From NCBI GenBank assembly GCA_964589365.1, contig CAZPTQ010000074.1, positions 1 through 23,798 on the forward strand: a stretch of 23,798 nt of DNA, read 5' to 3'. Positions 7,062 to 14,263 of this stretch are shown piece by piece (within the stretch, counting starts at the first letter, position 1; every line of letters begins with the position of its first letter). The notes under the pieces were generated by a model. That model worked only from the letters and a program-made list of their open reading frames with translations, did not search any database and had not been told where the DNA came from. Both the position numbers and the translations under genes were made by a program. This DNA comes from M3007 sp964589365. Its GTDB lineage: Bacteria > Bacteroidota > Bacteroidia > Chitinophagales > Saprospiraceae.

Positions 7062-10000
7062 TTACGGGGCAAAAACAAGTTTGCCAGTGCTTCCGCCCAT
7101 ACGCCAAAAATACATCCCAGCACTCGGGAAAAGTCCTTTTTCGAGGTTCATCGCTTGTTTCGGAACAACATTTCTGGAGAACAACAGACGCCCACTCGCA
7201 TCAAAAACCTCCAGTGTTTCATAAGTAGCCGCCGAAACCCAGGTTCCGCCCATGCCAAAAGGATTTGGTGCTATCACAACCGCCCCATACCCGCCATTCC
7301 AATCCAACACTGGCCGCAATGCCGTGCCATCCCTGCGGTAAATCAAGGGAGCTGTGGGCCAATCCGCCAAACTAATTTGTTCGTTCAATTGAATATTCCC
7401 TTTCACACGGAAAAGGACTTTGAAAAGCGCGGATTCGTCTGACGACTCCAAGTCGTCTGACGAACAAGAAAAAGTCAAAAGCCCTTGTGCCGTTCTGTTC
7501 ATGCCAAAATTTTCCAAGGAAACGCCCGTGGCTAGGGGTTCTATTTTTTCAAAAACCAATTGCTGAGGGTTGAAACGAAGGGTAAATTGTGCAGCGATTG
7601 GTGCGGGGTCGTAAGACCCGCGCAGGGCCTGAGCATCCGGAATAGAGAAAACAGCTGCCACAAACCCCTGGTCTTCAACAAAATGTGAACCACTAAACCA
7701 GTCACCATTCAACCAGTCACCACTCAACCACTCAACCAACACAGGCCATTCACCCACCGTGCGTTCATCGGTAGAAACCCTCAGGTTTGGTACGGCCGTG
7801 TTGTTCACGTCACCGATTTTTATTCCAGTAAAATCGAGGTTGGCGAGCGGATCTGTTAGCACCTGTACGGACAGTGTTTCCGGAAATGGTGTTTGAAATG
7901 GGTTGAGCGGGTTGTCAAATTGGTGGTTGGCCGGGACAAAACGCCAGGAAGTGTTGTTGGAGAAAGCGGTGTCAATGCCAAGGATGAGTTTGCGCAATTG
8001 CACCATGTCGAAGGTAGTGATGCTTCCCGACCGGTTTGCGTCGGCAGCGATCATTTTGAGGGGCGAATCGAAAGGCTCAATGTCGAGGATGTGTTTGGAA
8101 ATCAACACCAAATCATAGGTGGTGACTCCGTTCAAGGGATTGTCGTTGCGGTACGGTTCAAGGGTATACGGGGTACATCCCGGCACGTTTTGGAGGCTGA
8201 ATATTCCATCTGTGTCGCTCAATGTTCCGTCCATATCCACCTCGATTACCCCATCGCCCATTTCGTCGCGCACAGTACCTGCGAGGCTGACGGTGACAGG
8301 ATTTTGTTGTACAAAAACAGAATCAAACGGGAACGTCCAGATGCCACGGGCAAAGGTGGCGGCTACCAATTCCTTGCGTACCGGGTTTCGTTCCAAATCA
8401 AAAACGGGGATATAGGGCATGTTCCCCCCCAGCCTGCTCCACGAAATACCGCCCGTTGTTGAGCAATAAACACCCACATCAGTGGCGGCGAACAACACTT
8501 GGTCGGAATAGCCGGGCAGCACAAAAAGATCGTTCACGGGCACTTGGGGCAAATCGGAAGAGATGTCTATCCAGGTGCTGCCGTTGTCGTCAGAACGATG
8601 GATGTGGGGGATATTCTCGTTGTCGCGGAAGCCTGAATGGCTCACAAAGAGCCGGTTGGACAGGGTAGGGGAATAGTGTACAGAAGTGACGTAGCGGTTT
8701 GGCAATCCCGCTGTAATGTTCGTCCAAACACCTGAAGGGCTGCTGCGCCACACATTGCCATCAGAGGTGCCAGCGATGAGTTTATTGACGGTAACAGGTG
8801 ATTCGTTGATGCAAGAAATGGTGTGGTACCGAGCGCCAAAAATGTTCCCATCGGTAAGGTCCCCAGAGATCGGGCCCCAACCGCCGCCAGCGCCTTTAGC
8901 GTAAGCACGGTAGGTGCCTGAATAGAGCAGATTGGGTATGTGGGTGCTCATAAAAAACGGCGTGTCCCAGTTAGTTCGGTCAGAAGTGTTGAGTGCAGCG
9001 GACCCGAATTGCCATGTGTCGCCGCCGTTTGTGGTTTCGTGAATGGCTCCATTTTGAATTTCTACCCAAAAATGTTCCGGATCGGCAGGGTCAAAAGCGC
9101 AGTTAAAACCATCGGCAATAAAGACAGATGACCAGTTGTTGGGGTTCAGCCCGTTACCTTTTTGAATACCGTTGTCCTGTGCGCCCGCCCAATAGATGTT
9201 CGGTTCGTGCGGATTGAAACTGGTGCGGTAAAATTGTGTGACGGGCAAGTTTTTGGCCTTTGTCCAGCTCGCTTGTCCGTCGTTGCGGTACACCCCGCCA
9301 TCGTTTGACCAATACCGCCTTCCACTTTGGGTAAAAATGAGGTCGTGGCTATCGGCGTGTCCGCTGCCAGCATTGAACCAACCGGTGTTCCCGGCGGGTT
9401 TTTTCCACATCTGAATGGCGAGAAAATACAGTTCTTCGTCGTCGGTCGGGCTGGTGCGGATTTTGCCAAAATACCAGCCAAAGTCGCTGCAAGCATCTTC
9501 CAACTGAATGATGTTCACGGGAGTCCAGCTTGCGCCCCCATCAATTGTTTTATGGAGCGACCCGGGTGTGCTTAGCGAATCCATGAACAAGGCGTACACC
9601 TTATTGGGATTGGTCCATGAAATGGCGAGGCCCGTGCGGCCCATGATGCCTGTTGGCAAACCGCCACCGAGTTGTACCCAGGTGTCGCCGCCATCGGTGC
9701 TTTTGTACACCTTGGCGTGAGGGCCATAAATGACCGATTCGAAATTGTTGCGGATGCGGTCCCAGAAAGACGCATACATGATTTGCGGATTGACGGACGA
9801 CTGAACCAGATCGCTTGCACCTGCCTGGTCGCTCACAAAAAGTACCTGCTGCCAGGTGTTGCCACCATCAGTGCTTTTGTAAATACCGCGCTGGTTGTCT
9901 CGCACATACGGGTTGCCCATAATGGCTGTCCATAGAATGTTTGGGTCTGTAGGATGTACGATGATTTTGGAAACAATGGCTGCGGGGCTGTTGGCGAGAT

Positions 10001-10544
10001 GCTGCCATGTCTCGCCAGCATCAGTGCTTTTGTAAATGCCGTCGCCGTTGAAAACGTTGGATGGCATATTTGGGTCGCCTGTTCCGGCGTACACGATGTT
10101 GGGATTGGAAGGGTCGAAAGTGATGTCGCCGATGGAGAGTTCCGGATTGTCGTCAAAAACTGGATGCCAGTTTACCGCGCCATCAGTGCTTTTGAAAATG
10201 CCACCCCCTGAAAAGCCAGCCAGTAAGGTGTTTTCATCGTCGGGCTTGGCGGCCAAAGCATTGCATCGCCCGCCGACGTTCATTGGGCCTTGTACGGTCC
10301 AGTTGCTGAGGTTGCTACCGCAATTAAGTTCACGTGACTGGGCAGTTTCGGAAATGCGGGTTTGTTGTACGGTTTTGCGCCAACTTTTCCAGTCAAAATC
10401 GGGATATGGATAAGAACGCTGGAATGAAAAAAGATCGTAAGGCTCGTTTTTTTCGGCAAGCTTGTCGCGATGTGGCAAGGCGTTTTTCCCACAAGAGAAA
10501 AGAAGCAGCGCGATAAATAGCAGAAAGGAGGAATGCTTGGCCAT
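7062..10544 (-). CDS. Secreted Asp-box (BNR/sortilin-like) lipoprotein with dockerin-like, cohesin-like and T9SS sorting domains
   Basis: The ATG at 10544 is chosen because it opens a lipoprotein signal (MAKHSSFLLFIALLLFSCG, lipobox LFSC, Cys18), giving 1160 aa. The ORF can be extended to 10721 but the extension is not signal-like. Residues ~75-745 form a beta-propeller with at least eight Asp-box motifs (FKSTDGAVNW, YKSTDAGETW, YKSTDGGNTW, YKSTDGGDTW, HETTNGGDTW, HRSDDNGSTW). Next come a short carboxypeptidase-regulatory-like beta domain, then a dockerin-like pair (~800-858: NPLNGVTTYDLVLISKHIL and DANRSGSITTFDMVQLRKLI). A cohesin-like domain (~925-1065) carries a three-unit pentapeptide repeat (EWLSG, DWLNG, DWFSG) encoded by a DNA word array. 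Finally a type A T9SS sorting domain (~1090-1160, APNPFGMGG...GMYFWRMGGSTGKLVF). Substrate unknown. A lipobox together with a T9SS domain is unusual. Confidence 0.87.
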   Translation of the reverse strand: MAKHSSFLLFIALLLFSCGKNALPHRDKLAEKNEPYDLFSFQRSYPYPDFDWKSWRKTVQQTRISETAQSRELNCGSNLSNWTVQGPMNVGGRCNALAAKPDDENTLLAGFSGGGIFKSTDGAVNWHPVFDDNPELSIGDITFDPSNPNIVYAGTGDPNMPSNVFNGDGIYKSTDAGETWQHLANSPAAIVSKIIVHPTDPNILWTAIMGNPYVRDNQRGIYKSTDGGNTWQQVLFVSDQAGASDLVQSSVNPQIMYASFWDRIRNNFESVIYGPHAKVYKSTDGGDTWVQLGGGLPTGIMGRTGLAISWTNPNKVYALFMDSLSTPGSLHKTIDGGASWTPVNIIQLEDACSDFGWYFGKIRTSPTDDEELYFLAIQMWKKPAGNTGWFNAGSGHADSHDLIFTQSGRRYWSNDGGVYRNDGQASWTKAKNLPVTQFYRTSFNPHEPNIYWAGAQDNGIQKGNGLNPNNWSSVFIADGFNCAFDPADPEHFWVEIQNGAIHETTNGGDTWQFGSAALNTSDRTNWDTPFFMSTHIPNLLYSGTYRAYAKGAGGGWGPISGDLTDGNIFGARYHTISCINESPVTVNKLIAGTSDGNVWRSSPSGVWTNITAGLPNRYVTSVHYSPTLSNRLFVSHSGFRDNENIPHIHRSDDNGSTWIDISSDLPQVPVNDLFVLPGYSDQVLFAATDVGVYCSTTGGISWSRLGGNMPYIPVFDLERNPVRKELVAATFARGIWTFPFDSVFVQQNPVTVSLAGTVRDEMGDGVIEVDMDGTLSDTDGIFSLQNVPGCTPYTLEPYRNDNPLNGVTTYDLVLISKHILDIEPFDSPLKMIAADANRSGSITTFDMVQLRKLILGIDTAFSNNTSWRFVPANHQFDNPLNPFQTPFPETLSVQVLTDPLANLDFTGIKIGDVNNTAVPNLRVSTDERTVGEWPVLVEWLSGDWLNGDWFSGSHFVEDQGFVAAVFSIPDAQALRGSYDPAPIAAQFTLRFNPQQLVFEKIEPLATGVSLENFGMNRTAQGLLTFSCSSDDLESSDESALFKVLFRVKGNIQLNEQISLADWPTAPLIYRRDGTALRPVLDWNGGYGAVVIAPNPFGMGGTWVSAATYETLEVFDASGRLLFSRNVVPKQAMNLEKGLFPSAGMYFWRMGGSTGKLVFAP
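7687..7738. repeat. Tandem 15-nt word array inside a coding sequence
   Basis: On the minus strand, tandem GGTGACTGGTTGAAT-type 15-mers encode EWLSG-DWLNG-DWFSG. The sequence style (TGGTGACTGG words) matches the intergenic arrays of this window. Because 15 is a multiple of 3, the reading frame is kept. Confidence 0.85.
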
Positions 10545-10887
10545 GGTATCGGTATGGTCGGTTTTTGTGGTTTGTGAGGCAAAATTGGTTTCAGAAGTTC
10601 CAAAGCGGTTGGGGAATTTTCTGAGCTGATTGCATTTCTGGCAGAGCGTGCGAGGTTCGTGTTCGGGATCGAATCTGGGTGGAGTGCTTTCTAGGCACTG
10701 TGTCTGGGCTGTTGATAACAAGGGTACAAAACAAGCCCAAAAACTAAAAGTGAAAGTTTGAGTACGCAGATGAACGTACTTCTCTTTGCGATGGTTTCGG
10801 CTTCCTTTTCCATAAAAATTAAAAGTTTATGAGTGAAAAAATCGGTTTAAATATTGTACACTATTAGGTTGGCATAATGCCATCGAG
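10545..10887. other. 343-bp intergenic region upstream of the BNR lipoprotein gene
   Basis: No gene is visible. A small palindrome TGGCATAATGCCA (10870-10882) lies 5 nt past the stop of the 811-aa gene. A weak hairpin AGTACG (10761-10766) / CGTACT (10775-10780) lies further along. Neither is followed by a strong T-run on the minus strand. No word array was found, which makes this one of the few gaps without one. Confidence 0.5.
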
Positions 10888-13323
10888 CTATCGCACCACC
10901 GCCATCTTCCGCACAAAAACCTGATTATCAACCCAAACGCAGATGTTGTACATCCCGGCAGGCTTATTTGTCAGGTCAATCGAAAGATTCAGCGCATCGG
11001 TTTCCAGGCTTGGATTTCCCCAAATCAATCGGCCAGCCACGTCGCGAATTTCGACACGGAGCGCTGCGGATTTATGTAGTTTCAGGAAAAGCGAAGCCAG
11101 GCCCTTGCTGGGGTTTGGTGAAAGCAGGAATTGTTCAAAAAAAGCAGATTCTTCGGTATCAGAGGTAGTGTTGACGGTCACAGTGCTTGTGCCGGTGCAT
11201 CCAACAGCGTCGGTCACAGTGACGGTATAAGTGCCACCAGCGAGACCAGTCAGGTCTTTGGTCGTAGCACCATTGCTCCACAGGTAACTATATCCACCAG
11301 CGCCGCCAGTCACAGATAAGGTAATCGCGCCATTGTTCGCGTTGGGCGCAGTTTCATTTATTACGTCATACGCAAGGGCGATATCGGGGAAAGAAACGAT
11401 GGTGATGTTCCCACTTTGAAAAACACAGCCTTTAGTATCAGAAACCATCAGGTTAACAAGCCCGGCAGTGTCATAGTTTGCACAAGCTCCTGTGTTTCCA
11501 TTAGACCATAAATAAGTAAAAGGAGGTGTTCCGCCACTTGCAATCGCGCAAACCGTGAACGATCCATCGCAGTCTACTACAGCGGGGCTAACTGTTGCCG
11601 TAAGAGGCTGTTGCTTGTAAACGATGGACTGGATCGGCCCAATCGCGTTGTTCGCATACACTCCGCCTCCCGGAGCGCTGACGTTTTTAATGGCTCTGAC
11701 TTGATAATACAGCGTGTCAGGTATCGGGTCATTGTCTGTGAAATTGGTGCCAGTAATCAAGTTGGTGCTCAATCGAGTGTAAGGCCCGTCTTGCGAAAAG
11801 GCGCGGTACACATGATACCCGGCTACTGTATCAGCCGAGGCCGTCCAGCTAACTTCGACACTTTGACAATTAATATCGGAAAGCGCCAGATTTGTTGCAG
11901 GTTTTACCACATGGGCGCGGAGCGTTGGGTCACCCAACAAGACCACATGCGCGCCACCTCTGCCAGAAGAAGTCGGAAATGCGCTGTTGAACTGCGAATT
12001 CATGGTCTCCTTTGTGCAGTACCCAATGGTTTCGCCTGAGGCAAGCGCTTGGTAAAAATGGTGTGGCCTGCCTGCCCAGGCACAGGTAAGGATACCACCG
12101 CGGGAAGCCAGGGCCGAGGGCATGAAAGGATCGCTTTCATAATCCCAGTCACCAAAATAGGAACCAAAAAGGTTGGAGAAAACGATGTTTACCGAATCCG
12201 TCGCAAAGTTTGAACTGGAGCCTACGCCGCCTGCTCCGTTGTAGTTTCCACCACCACATCCGTATCCAAGCAGGTAGGTCTGGGATTCCGTACCGTCAAA
12301 AAAATCACTCTCCACGATATTGGCTTCCCCTACCAAAGGGTAAGCATTCCGATAGCCATTGGAACCAAAAGCCTCGCCACCGAAATAGCCAAAGTTATCG
12401 TCCACAAGGGCCTTGTTTTCTACTGCATAGTCCCCCATGCGCCAGCGGTGGTTTTTGTCTAAATACCTTTTCATCAGTCCGATATGATCCGCAGCACCGA
12501 AGGCAGCGGCATTTATGCGCCGGAAATCTACGCGGCCCACCTGCAATTCTACCGTGCTTGGCAAATAACTTTGATCAAATTTGCCATCGCCAGGTATGTT
12601 TTTGTTGGCTGCCCGATTGGGCACTGCATTGTTCACGGTAACGTCGGTCCAGATACCGTTCAGTTCAGCATAATAGGCATCCGAAGGCCATGCGCCCGTG
12701 TGGTCAGGGGAGTGCCCATCCCAGGCACTGTTGCCGGAATAGGGGATGGGTACACTGCCAAGCAGCAACACTGCTTTCACATTGGCGGGGTCTTCATTGT
12801 AGGACGCAAGGATTTGATCTTTAATGGATTGTACGGTTGAAAAAGGCCCGGTATGGAAAGGAATGGGCCACCAGCCATCACCACGCAAATCGTTTTTTAA
12901 GCGAACCAGTTCCACGCCCAATGCGTCGGCAGTGACCGTGTCCACGAAAATCAGGATTTTACCACGGCTGTCCACCGGGTTGGCATTGATGGCTACGTGC
13001 GCATAGCCATAAGCGCTGATATTGTTGAGGCTGCGAAGTATGGAATACTCATAAATCTGCCCTTCCGTCACGCTGTTGTCTGTTACGGTGGTAAGATTTG
13101 AGCTCGATACGTTGAGGACTTGTTGCCAGGCAGTACCACCTTGCCCTTTTGTCCTGCGTCGGACGAGGAGACCGGCGTTGCCTGGGTTGACCCAATTGAG
13201 CGTGACGCTGGCAGGGCCTACGGCGATGGTAGCGGAAATAGGCACCGTAATGTCTTTGGAGGCTTGAGCCGTCAAAGCATTGAAAGACAGCAAAAAGAGC
13301 AGGAGTGTAGCAAAAAACTTCAT
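10888..13323 (-). CDS. Gingipain-fold (peptidase C25-like) T9SS protein, 811 aa, probably non-catalytic
   Basis: Signal peptide MKFFATLLLFLLSFNALTAQ. An Fn3-like N-terminal domain (~25-115) is followed by a C25/caspase-like domain (~120-475): GKILIFVD, KAVLLLGSVPIPYSG, GAWPSDAYYAEL, VELQVGRVDF and the closing VLLGDPTLRAHVV typical of gingipain relatives. Aligned by eye with RgpB, the catalytic His motif (GHG) is GYG here (Y354). The catalytic Cys motif (ACVNGDF) is GSYFGDW (S388). The enzyme therefore looks inactive, though a different nucleophile such as C414 (ILTCAWAG) cannot be excluded. Next come an Fn3 domain (~478-562), two SprB-type repeats (LWSNGNTGAC; LWSNGATTKDLTGLAGGTYTVTVTDAVGC) and a T9SS type A sorting domain (LSPNPSKG...GMYNICVWVDNQVFVRKM). 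Paralogue of the 14264-18538 gene. Confidence 0.88.
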   Translation of the reverse strand: MKFFATLLLFLLSFNALTAQASKDITVPISATIAVGPASVTLNWVNPGNAGLLVRRRTKGQGGTAWQQVLNVSSSNLTTVTDNSVTEGQIYEYSILRSLNNISAYGYAHVAINANPVDSRGKILIFVDTVTADALGVELVRLKNDLRGDGWWPIPFHTGPFSTVQSIKDQILASYNEDPANVKAVLLLGSVPIPYSGNSAWDGHSPDHTGAWPSDAYYAELNGIWTDVTVNNAVPNRAANKNIPGDGKFDQSYLPSTVELQVGRVDFRRINAAAFGAADHIGLMKRYLDKNHRWRMGDYAVENKALVDDNFGYFGGEAFGSNGYRNAYPLVGEANIVESDFFDGTESQTYLLGYGCGGGNYNGAGGVGSSSNFATDSVNIVFSNLFGSYFGDWDYESDPFMPSALASRGGILTCAWAGRPHHFYQALASGETIGYCTKETMNSQFNSAFPTSSGRGGAHVVLLGDPTLRAHVVKPATNLALSDINCQSVEVSWTASADTVAGYHVYRAFSQDGPYTRLSTNLITGTNFTDNDPIPDTLYYQVRAIKNVSAPGGGVYANNAIGPIQSIVYKQQPLTATVSPAVVDCDGSFTVCAIASGGTPPFTYLWSNGNTGACANYDTAGLVNLMVSDTKGCVFQSGNITIVSFPDIALAYDVINETAPNANNGAITLSVTGGAGGYSYLWSNGATTKDLTGLAGGTYTVTVTDAVGCTGTSTVTVNTTSDTEESAFFEQFLLSPNPSKGLASLFLKLHKSAALRVEIRDVAGRLIWGNPSLETDALNLSIDLTNKPAGMYNICVWVDNQVFVRKMAVVR

Positions 13324-13351
13324 GAAAAAGCGGTGGTGGTGAAAAAATGCT

Positions 13352-13396
13352 GGTCATTGGGTCATTTCGTCATTAATGACCCCAATGACGAATTAG
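13352..13396. repeat. Inverted word pair upstream of the 811-aa C25-like gene
   Basis: GTCATTGGGTCATT (13353-13366) pairs with AATGACCCCAATGAC (13375-13389) with one bulged base and an 8-nt loop. It uses the same word as the 18-copy array at 18574-18716, which lies at the equivalent position upstream of the paralogous gene. Confidence 0.9.
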
Positions 13397-13440
13397 CCAG
13401 CAAGATTCAAAAATTTGAGCGAAATGCGCTTTTGAAGTCC
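13395..13440 (-). promoter_or_regulatory. Upstream block conserved between the two C25-like genes
   Basis: On the plus strand GCCAGCAAGATTCAAAAA, then TTGAG..AATGC and CTTTTGAA, is repeated almost exactly at about 18809-18850 upstream of the 1424-aa paralogue. Both copies lie on the far side of the GTCATTGGG word arrays. A shared AT-rich TTTTTTGAATC core could include the promoter, but the -33/-7 boxes cannot be set with confidence. Confidence 0.45.
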
Positions 13441-13502
13441 AAGGAATTTGCAAGTGCTCAACAAAGTGTAGCACACATCCTCCAGATTTAGGAAAATAAA
13501 AA

Positions 13503-13531
13503 AGGCTGGCAATGCCTAAGCATGCCAGCCT
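13503..13531 (-). terminator. Intrinsic terminator of the Cys-rich lipoprotein gene
   Basis: AGGCTGGCA (13503-13511) pairs with TGCCAGCCT (13523-13531), 9 bp with an 11-nt loop. On the minus strand the stem is followed directly by a TTTTTTATTTT run. It lies 27 nt past the stop of the 151-aa gene. Confidence 0.88.
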
Positions 13532-13557
13532 CCGTTTTGTTAAAAATACAGGATCAA

Positions 13558-14013
13558 TTAGCAACCTGGGGTCACAACACAGCAGCCTGTGGCGGGATTG
13601 AAAGTAACTCTGAAAATACTTACGCCACCTGCCGGGATCGTGGCGACTATACCAGCGCATACACCAGCAAAGATGCCGCAAGTAATGGGAGCACCAGTAG
13701 GATTCGTCAAGGAGATGACATTGCTTTGCAAGAACGGGAACGCCGCCGCATTACCTACAACCGGGGCGGAGGAGGATGCAATAGTACCATTACATGGATT
13801 GACACAACCCATTGGGCCATTATCAATACCACAGATAATAAGACCGGCGCCTTGGGCTATGTTGATCGGTGAGCAAGGCGCGGCGCGGTCCCCTACCTCT
13901 TGGTCTGTAGTAACAGGAACGGCTGTCACAACATTCTCTTTTTGGCAGGAGTAAACAATAACGTTGGCCAGAATGAGCGCAACGAGTGCGGGATAGAAAA
14001 GTGCTTTTTTCAT
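13558..14013 (-). CDS. Small Cys-rich lipoprotein, 151 aa, unknown function
   Basis: The ATG at 14013 (17 codons inside a longer frame) is chosen because it opens a lipoprotein signal: MKKALFYPALVALILANVIVYSCQKEN, with lipid-accepting Cys23. The mature part holds nine further cysteines (AAPC, IIC, MGC, NPC, ITC, GVC, GCC, PGC) and hydrophobic, glycine-rich beta-prone stretches (GAGLIICGIDNGPMGCVNP, GAPITCGIFAGVCAGIVAT). It ends ATGCCVVTPGC. No family is recognised. It sits between two paralogous C25-like secreted proteins, with its own terminator and probably its own promoter, so a shared surface role is only a guess. Disulfide bonding in the periplasm or at the surface is plausible. Confidence 0.72.
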   Translation of the reverse strand: MKKALFYPALVALILANVIVYSCQKENVVTAVPVTTDQEVGDRAAPCSPINIAQGAGLIICGIDNGPMGCVNPCNGTIASSSAPVVGNAAAFPFLQSNVISLTNPTGAPITCGIFAGVCAGIVATIPAGGVSIFRVTFNPATGCCVVTPGC

Positions 14014-14070
14014 GTGTAAAATTGTTTTAGAAATTGTGATGAAAATTTGGTGATCGCGCAATCATTGAGG

Positions 14071-14100
14071 CAAAAGTGTGGCTATACTGCCCTCAAAAAA
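14071..14100 (-). promoter_or_regulatory. Possible Bacteroidota promoter for the Cys-rich lipoprotein gene
   Basis: On the minus strand, TTTTTTG (14094-14100) and CACTTTTG (14071-14078) resemble the -33 TTTG and -7 TAnnTTTG boxes. The -7 box has one mismatch and the spacer is 15 nt, a little short. It lies about 57 nt upstream of the start codon. Confidence 0.35.
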
Positions 14101-14172
14101 TAGGACAGTTTTGGCAGGTCATTCCAGAAGAAAATGGAATATGGGCCGAGACGTAAGGGGGATTAAATGAGC

Positions 14173-14203
14173 GTGCCGTGGCGACAGTCAGTCACCACGG
14201 CAC
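14173..14203 (-). terminator. Hairpin downstream of the 1424-aa gene
   Basis: GTGCCGTGG (14173-14181) pairs with CCACGGCAC (14195-14203), extended by an inner GAC/GTC pairing after one mismatch. There is no clear T-run, so the terminator role is tentative. A second perfect 9-bp hairpin ATATTTTGC / GCAAAATAT (14230-14250) lies closer to the stop codon. Confidence 0.5.
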
Positions 14204-14263
14204 CTCCGTTATTCAATCTGTATTAAGAGATATTTTGCACAGCAAAATATGTCCAATACCCAC

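Noticed and set aside
10545..10721. Upstream extension of the Asp-box protein by 59 codons
   Set aside because: The lipoprotein signal peptide starts at 10544; the extension is not signal-like and would place that signal internally.
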